Below, one piece after another: positions 1 through 7,759 of a DNA stretch of 64,000 nt. This stretch comes from Pseudoflavonifractor sp. AF19-9AC (GTDB lineage: Bacteria > Bacillota > Clostridia > Oscillospirales > Oscillospiraceae), in contig NZ_QUGI01000003.1 in assembly GCF_003478995.1 (NCBI RefSeq), positions 377,203 to 441,202 on the forward strand, read 5' to 3'. A program made the position numbers and the translations under genes. Under the pieces are notes generated by a model. The model had not been told where the DNA came from. It worked only from the letters and a program-made list of their open reading frames with translations, and did no database searches. Numbering within the stretch: position 1 is the first letter of the stretch; the number at the start of each line of letters is the position of its first letter.

Positions 1-1
1 C

Positions 2-562
2 TTCCACAACGTGGGCAACGTGCTGGTGCGCAAGCTGGTCAACCTCTTCTTCAAGGGAAACATTCAGGACATTATGACCGGCTACCGGGCCTTCAGCCGC
101 CTGTTTGTAAAGACCTATCCGGTTCTGTCCAAGGGCTTTGAGATTGAGACCGAAATGTCCATTCACGCCCTGGACAAGAACTTCCACCTGGTCAACGTCC
201 CTGTGGACTACCGGGACCGTCCCGCCGGCAGTCAATCCAAGCTGAACACCTACTCCGACGGGGCCAAGGTGCTGGCCACTATCTTCCGCCTGGTGAAGGA
301 CTATAAGCCGTTGGCCTTTTTCTCCACGGTAGCTCTGCTGCTGGCCGCCGTGGCCCTCGTCCTCTTTGTCCCTGTCTTTATGGACTATCTGGACACCGGC
401 CTGGTCCCCCGGTACCCCACACTGATTGTGGCTGGCTTCCTGTTTTTGGGCGGCCTGCTCACCTTCTGCTGCGGACTCATTCTGGACACCGTAATCAAAA
501 AGGACCGGCAGAATTTTGAGCTGTGGCTCAACCTGTTCCGGGCCACGGAAGAGAAGCCATGA
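2..562 (+). CDS. Family 2 glycosyltransferase, C-terminal part (5' end outside window)
   Basis: The reading frame is open from the first bases of the window, so the start lies upstream. The visible 186 residues look like the end of a dolichyl-phosphate-mannose-synthase-like family 2 glycosyltransferase. They include the conserved DIMTGYRAFSR segment, a FEIETEMSIHA segment and a VPVDYRDRPAGSQSKL motif typical of the end of the catalytic domain. Two hydrophobic helices follow (about 305-390 and 415-490 nt), which would anchor it in the membrane. It probably transfers a sugar to a polyprenyl phosphate on the inner face of the membrane. Its stop overlaps the start of the GtrA-like gene (ATGA), so the two are translationally coupled and likely act together: synthesis, then flipping, of the lipid-linked sugar. 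Confidence 0.85.
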   Translation, partial: FHNVGNVLVRKLVNLFFKGNIQDIMTGYRAFSRLFVKTYPVLSKGFEIETEMSIHALDKNFHLVNVPVDYRDRPAGSQSKLNTYSDGAKVLATIFRLVKDYKPLAFFSTVALLLAAVALVLFVPVFMDYLDTGLVPRYPTLIVAGFLFLGGLLTFCCGLILDTVIKKDRQNFELWLNLFRATEEKP

Positions 563-1011
563 GACGATTGACACAGTTTTTGAGACAGCTGGTGCGGGAC
601 CCCAGCCTGTATTCCTTCTTGCTCATCGGCCTGGGCAACACGGCCATCAGCCTGGCATTGCAGTTTCTCTTCTACTCCCACCTTCACTGGGGCTACTGGC
701 CCTCCAGCGCTCTGGCCTTCTTCTTGGCCAGCATCTCCAGCTTTTACCTGAACCGGAAGTACAGCTTCCATAGCCAGGGCAATGTGTGGATGGATGCCCT
801 TCGCTTCTCCATCAACATAGCCGTGTGCTATCTCATTGCCTACGGGATCGCCCAGCCCCTGACCAACTGGATCGTTCCCCTGCTGGGCTGGCCCCTGCTG
901 GTGAAGTGGCAGGGCGAGCTGTCCCTGCTGGCCGGCAACGGGCTGTTCACCTGCCTCAACTACTTCGGCCAGCGCTTTTTCGCCTTTGCAAGTCCAAAGA
1001 AAACATCCTGA
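559..1011 (+). CDS. GtrA-like membrane protein (lipid-linked sugar flippase family)
   Basis: 150 residues with four predicted transmembrane helices. The FLLIGLGNTAISLALQF segment at the N terminus and the second-helix ending SFYLNRKYSF match the GtrA/PF04138 pattern. GtrA proteins are thought to move undecaprenyl-linked glucose or similar sugars across the membrane for decoration of wall polymers. I chose the ATG at 559 because it overlaps the glycosyltransferase stop (ATGA); a GTG 36 bases upstream would run into that gene. The stop codon sits inside the left arm of a strong terminator, so this gene ends the operon. The sugar and acceptor cannot be read from the sequence. Confidence 0.85.
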   Translation: MRRLTQFLRQLVRDPSLYSFLLIGLGNTAISLALQFLFYSHLHWGYWPSSALAFFLASISSFYLNRKYSFHSQGNVWMDALRFSINIAVCYLIAYGIAQPLTNWIVPLLGWPLLVKWQGELSLLAGNGLFTCLNYFGQRFFAFASPKKTS

Positions 1012-1030
1012 TCACTCAGGATGTTTTCTT
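997..1030 (+). terminator. Rho-independent terminator of the glycosyltransferase/GtrA operon
   Basis: A 15-bp stem (AAGAAAACATCCTGA pairing with its reverse complement) closes a 4-base TCAC loop and runs into TTTTC. The TGA stop codon of the GtrA gene lies within the left arm. Confidence 0.85.
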
Positions 1031-1102
1031 TTTCCATTTCATGTATAGTTCTCCGGTTTGGGGGTATGCTACCAATACCCTCAAGGAAAGGAGGTCTGCA
1101 GC

Positions 1103-1231
1103 ATGAGTTCCAATCGTCAGAACACGCCCAATCCCCAGAATTCTTCCGACCCTCAGGCTTCCAAGAATCAGCAGCGGAGTCAGAAGAGCCAGAAGGGCCC
1201 GAAATCGCCCTCCAATCAGACCGAGCGCTGA
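1103..1231 (+). CDS. Hypothetical 42-residue Gln/Asn/Ser-rich hydrophilic protein
   Basis: A short frame of 42 codons follows an excellent ribosome site (AGGAAAGGAGG, 8-10 bases upstream) and is closed by a strong terminator, so I treat it as a real gene. The product (begins MSSNRQNTPNPQNSSDPQ) is almost entirely polar: Gln, Asn, Ser and Lys dominate, and there is no Cys, Trp, aromatic residue or Leu/Ile/Val. It should be disordered. Such small Q/N/K-rich proteins occur in spore-forming clostridia, where some are spore proteins, but I recognise no family motif here. No function is assigned. Confidence 0.65.
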   Translation: MSSNRQNTPNPQNSSDPQASKNQQRSQKSQKGPKSPSNQTER

Positions 1232-1273
1232 TCCCTCAAGCCATCCAAAGTCTTCCATCCCTCTCCAACCATG

Positions 1274-1304
1274 CCCGTCCACCCCTCTGTGGACGGGTTT
1301 TTTT
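1274..1304 (+). terminator. Terminator after the 42-residue gene
   Basis: Nine-bp stem CCCGTCCAC/GTGGACGGG with a 6-base loop, followed by seven T residues. Confidence 0.85.
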
Positions 1305-1527
1305 ATACTGATCTGCCCTGCCGACCGGGAACCCCCGTCACGTTATTTTGATTGTGTTAAGAACCTTCTTATGTATGTAAAGATTTTATAAATTATCTTT
1401 TCTTTTCCAGGCCTTTCCAGCCAGGCCGTTTTGTGAAATCCCTGATTTATCCCATTTCCCCCTGTTTTTTATTACTTTTTTCATTTGTTTTCCTGTCCTT
1501 TTGGGTTTTGTGCCCTGTTTTTGAAAT

Positions 1528-1557
1528 TTGACATCTCTTCCGATTCTCCTCTATAAT
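1528..1557 (+). promoter_or_regulatory. Sigma-A promoter for the DUF1538/PII-like operon
   Basis: Perfect -35 TTGACA (1528-1533) and -10 TATAAT (1552-1557) with an 18-bp spacer, in an AT-rich stretch. The next gene on this strand starts 250 bases downstream, leaving a long leader. Confidence 0.8.
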
Positions 1558-1563
1558 GGAGCA

Positions 1564-1807
1564 CATGGAGCAAAATTTGAACACTTAGCTCAGTTTTGGC
1601 AAAAAATTGGCGGAAATTCCTTTTTCCTCTGTGCTCAGCAAGGTGCTCAGACGCCCCACCGGGCTTCCACAGCCCGATGCGGCGCAGGTCCGCTCAGCCG
1701 TCCCACCGGAACCGGACGGGCAGGAGCGGCTCAGCCCCTGTGGTTCTCTGCTCCTGATCCAATAAACAGTGCCCGCCCTCCCGGCGGGCGCGGAAAGGAG
1801 CGCTCCC
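1564..1807 (+). other. Long structured 5' leader of the DUF1538 gene
   Basis: About 240 transcribed bases precede the TTG start. They can fold into a two-tier hairpin: CCGCTC 1690-1695 with GAGCGG 1724-1729, enclosing CCGTCC 1698-1703 with GGACGG 1714-1719. A second GC-only hairpin (GCCCGCC/GGCGGGC, about 1770-1788) lies just before the ribosome site. No poly-U follows, so it is not an ordinary terminator. I match it to no riboswitch class I know. Upstream, 1310-1527 is AT-rich and holds nothing I can name. Confidence 0.45.
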
Positions 1808-3328
1808 TTGCATTTAAACCCACAGTTTAAGGAAAAAAACCGGGAATCTCTCGCCAGCGTGCTGCCCATCACCGCCATCGTGTTTTTGCTCTCCATCACC
1901 ATCGCGCCCCTGGCGCCGGGCACTCTGGTCCTGTTTTTGTTCGGCGCCATTCTTCTGGTGGCCGGCATGGGCCTGTTCACCGTGGGGGTGGACATCTCCA
2001 TGATTCCCATGGGAGAGGGAATGGGGGTGGAGATCAGCCGGCACAAGGGGCCTTTGCTGTTCGTCGTCGCCTATTTTCTTCTGGGCGTACTTACCACGGT
2101 GGCGGAGCCCGATCTGCAGGTTCTGGCCGAACAGGTGCCCGCCATTGAGAACATTGTGCTGATTCTCACCGTGGGGGTGGGGGTCGGCATCTTTCTGGTG
2201 CTGGCCGCCCTGCGCATCCGAAAGGCCATTCCCCTGCGCCGGATGCTGATTATCTTCTACCTGCTGGTCTTTGCCCTGGCCGCCGCCGCCCCCGGCAATT
2301 TTATCCCCGTCTCCTTTGACTCGGGCGGCGTCACCACCGGCCCGATAACGGTTCCCTTCATCATGGCCCTGGGCCTTGGCATCGCCTCCACCCGGAGCGA
2401 CGCCAACTCCGCCAGCGACAGCTTCGGCCTGGTGTCTCTGTGTTCCATCGGCCCCATCCTGTCCGTGCTGATCCTGGGGATTGTCTACCGGCCGGAGGAG
2501 ACTCTGTACTCCTCCGCCCAGCTGCCGGAGGTAGAGACCACGGTGGATGCCGCCCGGTACTTTGTCTCCGCCCTGCCCCACTATTTCCAGGAGGTAGCCC
2601 TCTCTCTGCTTCCCATTGTGGCGCTGTTTGTCCTCTTCCAGCTGATCTCCCGCCGCTTTCAGGGCAATCAGATTTTGAAGATCTGCGCGGGGCTGCTGTA
2701 TACCTATCTTGGGCTGGTCCTGTTTTTGTGCGGCGTCAACGTGGGCTTTATGCCCGCGGGCCAGTTCATCGGCGCCACCGTAGCCCGCAGCAGCCAGCGC
2801 TGGCTGCTGGTGCCCATCGGCATGCTCATCGGCTATTACATCGTCAAGGCGGAGCCCGCCGTGGCCGTCCTCACCAAACAGGTGGAGGAGGTCTCCAACG
2901 GCTCCATCTCCCATAAATCCATGGGGCACGCCCTGTCCATCGGCGTATGCGTGTCTGTGGGCCTGGCGATGGTCCGGGTGCTCACTGGCCTGAACATCCT
3001 GTGGCTGCTCATTCCGGGCTATGGCGTTGCCCTGGCCCTCTCCTTCTTTGTCCCCCCCATCTTCACCGGCATCGCCTTCGACTCCGGCGGAGTGGCCAGC
3101 GGCCCCATGACCGCCACCTTCCTGCTCCCCTTTGCCATGGGGGCCTGCACCGCTGTGGGCGGCAATCTGATGACCGACGCCTTCGGCATTGTGGCCATGG
3201 TGGCCATGACGCCTCTTATTACCATCCAGACCATGGGCCTGGCCAGCCAGATTCGGCACAAGCTGGCCCGCCGCCGCCTGCGCTACCACATGGAGCGTGT
3301 GGAGGATGTGATGGTCTATTTCAACTGA
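1808..3328 (+). CDS. DUF1538 family integral membrane protein, internally duplicated
   Basis: About 506 residues, very hydrophobic, roughly a dozen membrane helices. The protein is built from two homologous halves. Each carries an FDSGGV-(T/A)-(T/S)-GP-(I/M)-T motif followed about 30 residues later by a D-(S/A)-FG-(L/I)-V segment, near residues 165-210 and 420-465. DUF1538 proteins are uncharacterised presumed transporters, often encoded beside PII-like proteins, as here. I prefer the TTG at 1808: GGAG lies 7 bases upstream, whereas a GTG at 1769 would place the ribosome site and the GC hairpin inside the coding region. The gap to the PII-like gene is 16 bases. The substrate is unknown; an ion or small metabolite is an inference from the PII partner. 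Confidence 0.85.
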   Translation: MHLNPQFKEKNRESLASVLPITAIVFLLSITIAPLAPGTLVLFLFGAILLVAGMGLFTVGVDISMIPMGEGMGVEISRHKGPLLFVVAYFLLGVLTTVAEPDLQVLAEQVPAIENIVLILTVGVGVGIFLVLAALRIRKAIPLRRMLIIFYLLVFALAAAAPGNFIPVSFDSGGVTTGPITVPFIMALGLGIASTRSDANSASDSFGLVSLCSIGPILSVLILGIVYRPEETLYSSAQLPEVETTVDAARYFVSALPHYFQEVALSLLPIVALFVLFQLISRRFQGNQILKICAGLLYTYLGLVLFLCGVNVGFMPAGQFIGATVARSSQRWLLVPIGMLIGYYIVKAEPAVAVLTKQVEEVSNGSISHKSMGHALSIGVCVSVGLAMVRVLTGLNILWLLIPGYGVALALSFFVPPIFTGIAFDSGGVASGPMTATFLLPFAMGACTAVGGNLMTDAFGIVAMVAMTPLITIQTMGLASQIRHKLARRRLRYHMERVEDVMVYFN

Positions 3329-3344
3329 GAAAGGAGGAGCTTTT

Positions 3345-4022
3345 ATGGCACAGTCCATGCGTTTGATTGTCTCTATCGTGGAGCGCGGCCACGGCGTGGC
3401 CATGCAGAAGCTGTACACCGCCCGCCAGGTGTTCCTCCACCTCCAGTGTGCCGGACGGGGGACAGCCACCTCGGAAATTATGGATATTCTGGGTCTCGGC
3501 TCCAGCGAGAAGGATGTGGTGCTCTCCTTCGCCCCCGCCTCCGCCTGCCAAAGCCTGCTGCAGGAACTGGACAGCGACCTTCGGGGCAGCACCGGTACGG
3601 CGGGCATTGTATTTTCCCTGCCTGTCAGCGCACTGAACAATCTGGCCGCCGCCCTGGTACTTTTTAAGGCGGAGCAGGCCAAGCGAAACGGAGGAGATAC
3701 CGCGATGAATCACAACGAGGAGAACACTCTGATTCTGGTGGCCTGCAGCCGGGGCCACACCGATGAGGTTATGTCCACCGCCAAGGAACAGGGGGCCCGG
3801 GGCGGCACCGTCATCAAGGCCCGCCTGTCCGGGCTGGAGGAGCTGGAGCAGGCCTACGACCTGGCTGACCTCACCGCTGAGCGGGAGATTGTAGCCATCG
3901 TGGTGCCCACTCATCTGCGCGCCCCCATTTTGGAGGCCATCAACGCCGCCCACGGCCTGCGCAGCCCCGCCCAGGCGGTGCTGTGCGCCCTGCCCATAGA
4001 GAAGATCGTACGGCTGGGATAA
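3345..4022 (+). CDS. Tandem PII-like regulatory protein
   Basis: 225 residues forming two PII-like modules in tandem. Residues about 5-105 begin with the MRLIVSIVERGHG strand and end VFSLPVSALNNL. Residues about 123-225 begin ENTLILVACSRGH, contain a GARGGTVIKAR segment resembling the PII T-loop/ligand region, and end VLCALPIEKIVRL. Canonical PII proteins are single-domain trimers that sense ATP/ADP and 2-oxoglutarate and bind transporters such as AmtB. A fused pair would give a pseudo-repeat trimer. Lying 16 bases after the DUF1538 gene and before a strong terminator, it probably gates that transporter. The uridylylated Tyr of GlnB is not evident. Confidence 0.75.
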   Translation: MAQSMRLIVSIVERGHGVAMQKLYTARQVFLHLQCAGRGTATSEIMDILGLGSSEKDVVLSFAPASACQSLLQELDSDLRGSTGTAGIVFSLPVSALNNLAAALVLFKAEQAKRNGGDTAMNHNEENTLILVACSRGHTDEVMSTAKEQGARGGTVIKARLSGLEELEQAYDLADLTAEREIVAIVVPTHLRAPILEAINAAHGLRSPAQAVLCALPIEKIVRLG

Positions 4023-4043
4023 CCGCGATTTATCTGTATGAAC

Positions 4044-4086
4044 AAAGCCGGGACTCCGCATATACAATGCGGAGTCCCGGCTTTTC
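4044..4086. terminator. Strong terminator between PII-like gene and clpC
   Basis: A 17-bp near-perfect stem (AAAGCCGGGACTCCGCA and complement) with a 7-base loop and flanking A and T runs. It can serve both converging genes. Confidence 0.85.
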
Positions 4087-4088
4087 CC

Positions 4089-6542
4089 TTATTCCAGCTC
4101 CGTGACGGGTCGGGCGGGCCGCCCCCGGACCTGTCCCTCCTCGGCTGTCACATGCAGGGTGTCCCCCTGCTTCAATGTCCCCGCCAGCAGCAGATCTGCC
4201 ACCGGGTCCTCCACCTGGGCGGCAATGGCCCGCCGCAGGGGGCGGGCACCGTACTCCCGGCTGCTCCCCTGCCCGGCCAGAAGAGCCACCGCCTGGTCTT
4301 CCGCCTCCAGCTTTATGCCCAGCTGGGCCATGCGGCGGCCGCTCTCCTCCAGCAGCTGCCGGGTAATGGCCTCCAGGACACCCCCGTCCAGGGGATGGAA
4401 CACCAGCATGGCGTCCAGCCGGTTGATAAACTCCGGGGAAAAGGCCCGCCGGGCGTCTCCCAGCACTTCCTGTTCCAGGCCCTCCCGCTCCGCCACACGA
4501 TCCCCTGACGCAAAGCCCAGCTTCTTGCCCTGGGCAAACCGTCCCGCCCCCAGGTTGGAGGTCATCACCAGGACGGTGTTGCGGAAGTCTGTCTTCCGCC
4601 CCTGAGCGTCGGTGAGGACACCCTCCTCCATGACCTGGAGGAGGATGGACCAGATGTCCCGGTTGGCCTTCTCCAGCTCGTCCAGCAGCACCACCGACCA
4701 GGGACAGCGCCGCACCCGCTCGGTGAGCTGCCCTCCCTCCTCATGGCCCACATAGCCCGGAGGGGAGCCGATGAGCCGGGAGACGGTGTGGGCCTCCATA
4801 TACTCTGACATGTCAAAACGCAGCAGGGCCTCCTCACTGCCGAAGAGGGCGGCGGCCAGGCTGCGGCACAGCTGGGTCTTGCCCACGCCGCTGGGCCCCA
4901 GCAGCAGGAAGCTGCCCACCGGGCGCCGGGGGTCCTTCAGGCCCAGGCGGCTGCGGCGGATGGCCTTGACCACCGTCTCCACCGCCCGGTCCTGTCCCAA
5001 CAGACTTCTGTGCAGGGTCTCTTCCAATTCCGCCAGGGCCTTGCGGTCTGCCTCGTCCGGGTCAGTGACCGGCACTCCCGTCCATTGGGTGAGTACCTCG
5101 CGAATGTGGCTCTCCTCCACCTGGCAGGGCTGGCAGCTGCTGATCCACTGCTTCTTGCCCTCCTCCAGCTGGCGGCGGAAGCTGCTCTCTGCGTCCCGGA
5201 GCATGGCCGCTTTCTCAAAATTCTGGCCCCGGATGGCTTGCTCCATTTGATGCCCCGCCTGGCAGGCCCGGCTCTCCAGTTCCTTCAGCTCCGGGGGCAG
5301 GGCCCGGCCCGACAGGCGGGCCCGGGAGGCCGCCTCGTCCACCAGATCGATGGCTTTGTCAGGGAGAAAGCGCTGGGGCAGATAACGGATGGACAGGTCC
5401 ACCGCCGCCTCCAGAGCCCGGTCGCTGATGGTCAGGTGGTGGTGGCTCTCATACCGCCCCCGCAGGCCCCGGAGAATGGCCAACGTCTTATCCCGGTCGG
5501 GTTCCCGGACGGTGACCGGCTGAAAGCGCCGCTCCAGGGCGGAGTCCTTCTCAATGTGGCGGCGGTACTCGTCCAGGGTGGTGGCTCCGATGACCTGCAG
5601 CTCTCCCCGGGCCAGGGCTGGCTTCAGGATATTGGCCGCGTCAATGGCCCCCTCGGCGCTGCCCGCCCCCACGATGGTGTGCAGCTCGTCGATAAATAAA
5701 ATGATGTTGCCCGCCTTGCGGACCTCATTCAGTACGTGTTTGAGCTTTTCCTCAAACTCCCCCCGATACTTGGTCCCTGCCACCATGGCGGACAAGTCCA
5801 GGGCACACACCCGCCGCCCCAACAAATGGCTGGGGGCGGTGCCGTCGGCAATGGCCAGGGCCAGCCCCTCCACCACCGCCGTCTTGCCCACGCCGGGCTC
5901 CCCTACCAGGGCGGGGTTATTTTTGGTGCGCCGGGACAGGATCTGGATGACCCGTTCCAGCTCCTCCTCCCGGCCGATGACCGGATCCAGCTTGCCGGAC
6001 GCCGCCATACGGGTCAGGTCCCGGGCACACTGGTCCAGCTGGCGGGTATCGGTGGGACCGGACCGCTGTTCCGGCTCCCTGGGGCGAAAGCGGGGCGTGT
6101 ACTCCTCCCCGCCCAGGGAGGCGCTCACCATCTGATAGAGTCCCTTGCAGTCCACCCCGCAGTCCCGCAGCAGGCGGAAGGCGCCGCTCTCCTCCGTCCC
6201 CAGCAGACCCAGCAGCAGATGTTCCGAATTGATGGCCCGCTGCCCCAGACGGCGGCTCTCCCCCACCGCCCCCTGAATGGCCTGGCAGCAGTGCGGTGTC
6301 AGCCCCTGGTGCAGCGCCGGGCATGGGACCCCAATGCCCACCCGCTGGGCAATGGCCGCCCGCAGCACCGGACTGCCCGCCCCCGACTTGCGCAGCGCCA
6401 TAGCCGCGGGACTATACTCCTGACTGGCCAATCCCAGCAGCAGGTGCTCGCTGCCCACGTAGCTGTGCCCCAGGCGGGCGGCATTTTCCTGGGCCAGACG
6501 AATGGCCCCCAGGGCGGTGGATGTGAAGCGGCTGTCGGACAT
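4089..6542 (-). CDS. clpC: ClpC-type AAA+ unfoldase
   Basis: 817 residues. Order: two Clp-N repeats (about 5-145, each with a SEHLLLGL motif), AAA module 1 with Walker A GEPGVGKT at 214-221 and [12 protein letters not shown], a short middle region containing a UVR-like stretch ([13 protein letters not shown]), and AAA module 2 with GPSGVGKT and a [11 protein letters not shown] pore loop. The short middle domain and UVR-like motif place it with ClpC rather than ClpB. ClpC feeds substrates to ClpP in the cytoplasm. The usual ctsR-mcsA-mcsB genes are absent here: the gene stands alone, and I see no clear CtsR operator upstream. The ATG at 6542 has a GGGAGGAA site. The first Clp-N repeat looks somewhat divergent ([10 protein letters not shown] insertion). 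Confidence 0.9.
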   Translation of the reverse strand: MSDSRFTSTALGAIRLAQENAARLGHSYVGSEHLLLGLASQEYSPAAMALRKSGAGSPVLRAAIAQRVGIGVPCPALHQGLTPHCCQAIQGAVGESRRLGQRAINSEHLLLGLLGTEESGAFRLLRDCGVDCKGLYQMVSASLGGEEYTPRFRPREPEQRSGPTDTRQLDQCARDLTRMAASGKLDPVIGREEELERVIQILSRRTKNNPALVGEPGVGKTAVVEGLALAIADGTAPSHLLGRRVCALDLSAMVAGTKYRGEFEEKLKHVLNEVRKAGNIILFIDELHTIVGAGSAEGAIDAANILKPALARGELQVIGATTLDEYRRHIEKDSALERRFQPVTVREPDRDKTLAILRGLRGRYESHHHLTISDRALEAAVDLSIRYLPQRFLPDKAIDLVDEAASRARLSGRALPPELKELESRACQAGHQMEQAIRGQNFEKAAMLRDAESSFRRQLEEGKKQWISSCQPCQVEESHIREVLTQWTGVPVTDPDEADRKALAELEETLHRSLLGQDRAVETVVKAIRRSRLGLKDPRRPVGSFLLLGPSGVGKTQLCRSLAAALFGSEEALLRFDMSEYMEAHTVSRLIGSPPGYVGHEEGGQLTERVRRCPWSVVLLDELEKANRDIWSILLQVMEEGVLTDAQGRKTDFRNTVLVMTSNLGAGRFAQGKKLGFASGDRVAEREGLEQEVLGDARRAFSPEFINRLDAMLVFHPLDGGVLEAITRQLLEESGRRMAQLGIKLEAEDQAVALLAGQGSSREYGARPLRRAIAAQVEDPVADLLLAGTLKQGDTLHVTAEEGQVRGRPARPVTELE

Positions 6543-6603
6543 AGCAGTGTTCCTCCCTACGTAAATCTTCTGTTAATGATTCCCCCTTTTGAAAAATTTA
6601 GCA

Positions 6604-6631
6604 TTGCATTTTTGAAAAGTTGTGTTAGAAT
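6604..6631 (+). promoter_or_regulatory. Promoter of the ferredoxin gene
   Basis: TTGCAT (6604-6609), 16-bp spacer, TAGAAT (6626-6631). It is followed by the AAGGGAGG ribosome site of the ferredoxin. Confidence 0.55.
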
Positions 6632-6662
6632 GAATGTACATTCTAAGGGAGGTGTACTTATC

Positions 6663-6833
6663 ATGGCTTATGTTATCGGTGATGCTTGCATCAGCTGTGG
6701 TTCCTGCGCGGATTCCTGCCCCGTGGGCGCTATTTCTCAGGGCGACGACCACTACGTGATCGACGCTGGCGCTTGCCTGGACTGCGGTTCCTGCGCCGGC
6801 AACTGCCCCGTGGGCGCTATTTCCCAGGGCTAA
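6663..6833 (+). CDS. 2[4Fe-4S] ferredoxin (clostridial type)
   Basis: 56 residues, the usual length of clostridial ferredoxins. It has two C-x2-C-x2-C-x3-CP clusters (Cys 9/12/15/19 and 38/41/44/48), each continuing PVGAISQG. The two halves are nearly identical, reflecting the ancient duplication of this family. It carries low-potential electrons between pyruvate:ferredoxin oxidoreductase, hydrogenase and similar enzymes. ATG at 6663 has a GGGAGG site 7-8 bases upstream. It is monocistronic, with its own promoter and terminator, and its codons are strongly biased as in highly expressed genes. Confidence 0.95.
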   Translation: MAYVIGDACISCGSCADSCPVGAISQGDDHYVIDAGACLDCGSCAGNCPVGAISQG

Positions 6834-6843
6834 TGTCAAAAAG

Positions 6844-6873
6844 CAGCGCCGGGTTTTCCCGGCGTTGTTTTTT
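6844..6873 (+). terminator. Terminator of the ferredoxin gene
   Basis: Ten-bp stem CAGCGCCGGG/CCCGGCGTTG (one G-U) with a TTTT loop, then TTTTTT. Confidence 0.85.
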
Positions 6874-6920
6874 ATATTTCATAATCTAATTTTTAAAATT
6901 ATATTTAGTCATTTTTTATA

Positions 6921-6949
6921 TTGATATTTTTGGCGGATATGGATATACT
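6921..6949 (+). promoter_or_regulatory. Promoter of the hemolysin III-like gene
   Basis: TTGATA (6921-6926), 17-bp spacer, TATACT (6944-6949), in an AT-rich region 40 bases before the start codon. Confidence 0.65.
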
Positions 6950-6989
6950 GATGGTGTAAAGAATCGTTCCCCGGAAAGGAGTGTCCGCC

Positions 6990-7712
6990 ATGCGTTCCGA
7001 TGTATTGACCGCCCAGTCCCCTCTCTTTGAGCCCAGACCCCGGCGCCGCCGGGAGGTACGGGATCCCTATGACGGCCTGCGCCCCTGGTCGGCTATCACC
7101 CATGGAGCGGGCGCGGTATTGGCCGTTGTGGGTACGGCCGCACTGCTGCTGCGGGCCCTGCAGCTGGGTCATCCGTCCGAAATACTGCCCTTCTTGATTT
7201 ACGGGCTGTCCATGGTGGGGCTGTACACCGCCAGCACCCTGTACCACTGTCTTAACGTATCCGTTCCCGGACGCATTGCCCTGCGGAAATATGACCACTG
7301 CTCCATCTATCTGCTCATTGCCGGCAGCTATACGCCCATCTGTCTCACCGCCCTGCGCAACAGCGGCGGCCCCCTTCTGCTCAGCTGTATATGGACCCTG
7401 GCGGCGGCCGGACTGGTGCTCACCATCGCCAAGCTGGGAATCCCCCGCTGGCTCACCAGCACCATCTACCTCATTATGGGCTGGCTGGCCATTTTTGCCA
7501 TTGTCCCGCTCTATCGGGCGCTGCCCACTGCCGGATTCGTCTGGCTGCTGGCCGGCGGGCTGTCCTACACCGTAGGCGGTGTACTCTATGCCGTCAAATG
7601 GCCCGGACGAAACAATCCCCGCTTTGGCTGCCATGAGATCTTCCATCTGTTCATTTTGCTGGGCAGCATCTTTCACTTTATCCTCATGTACCAGGTAATC
7701 GTAGTCCTGTAA
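6990..7712 (+). CDS. Hemolysin III / PAQR family membrane protein
   Basis: 240 residues with seven predicted membrane helices. PAQR/hemolysin III hallmarks are visible: S-x-LYHC near residue 80, a KYDHCSIYLLIAGSYTP segment near 105-120, and H-x3-H in GCHEIFHLF near the C terminus. These His and Asp residues bind zinc in the family's structurally known members. Bacterial members are probably membrane hydrolases, and the haemolysin name is historical. I chose ATG 6990; the GTG at 6981 is part of the AAAGGAG ribosome site itself. A bidirectional terminator follows. Confidence 0.85.
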   Translation: MRSDVLTAQSPLFEPRPRRRREVRDPYDGLRPWSAITHGAGAVLAVVGTAALLLRALQLGHPSEILPFLIYGLSMVGLYTASTLYHCLNVSVPGRIALRKYDHCSIYLLIAGSYTPICLTALRNSGGPLLLSCIWTLAAAGLVLTIAKLGIPRWLTSTIYLIMGWLAIFAIVPLYRALPTAGFVWLLAGGLSYTVGGVLYAVKWPGRNNPRFGCHEIFHLFILLGSIFHFILMYQVIVVL

Positions 7713-7724
7713 TTTTTCCAAAAT

Positions 7725-7757
7725 AAAAAAGACGCATCCATATGGATGCGTCTTTTT
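7725..7757. terminator. Bidirectional terminator between hemolysin III-like and MATE genes
   Basis: AAAAAAGACGCATCCA pairs with TGGATGCGTCTTTTT across a two-base loop. A-rich on one side and T-rich on the other, it works for both converging genes. Confidence 0.85.
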
Positions 7758-7759
7758 CG

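Noticed and set aside
1814..3682. 622-codon open frame antisense to the DUF1538 and PII-like genes
   Set aside because: Spans two genes and their gap and has a Gln/Gly/His-rich composition; it is an artefact of codon bias.
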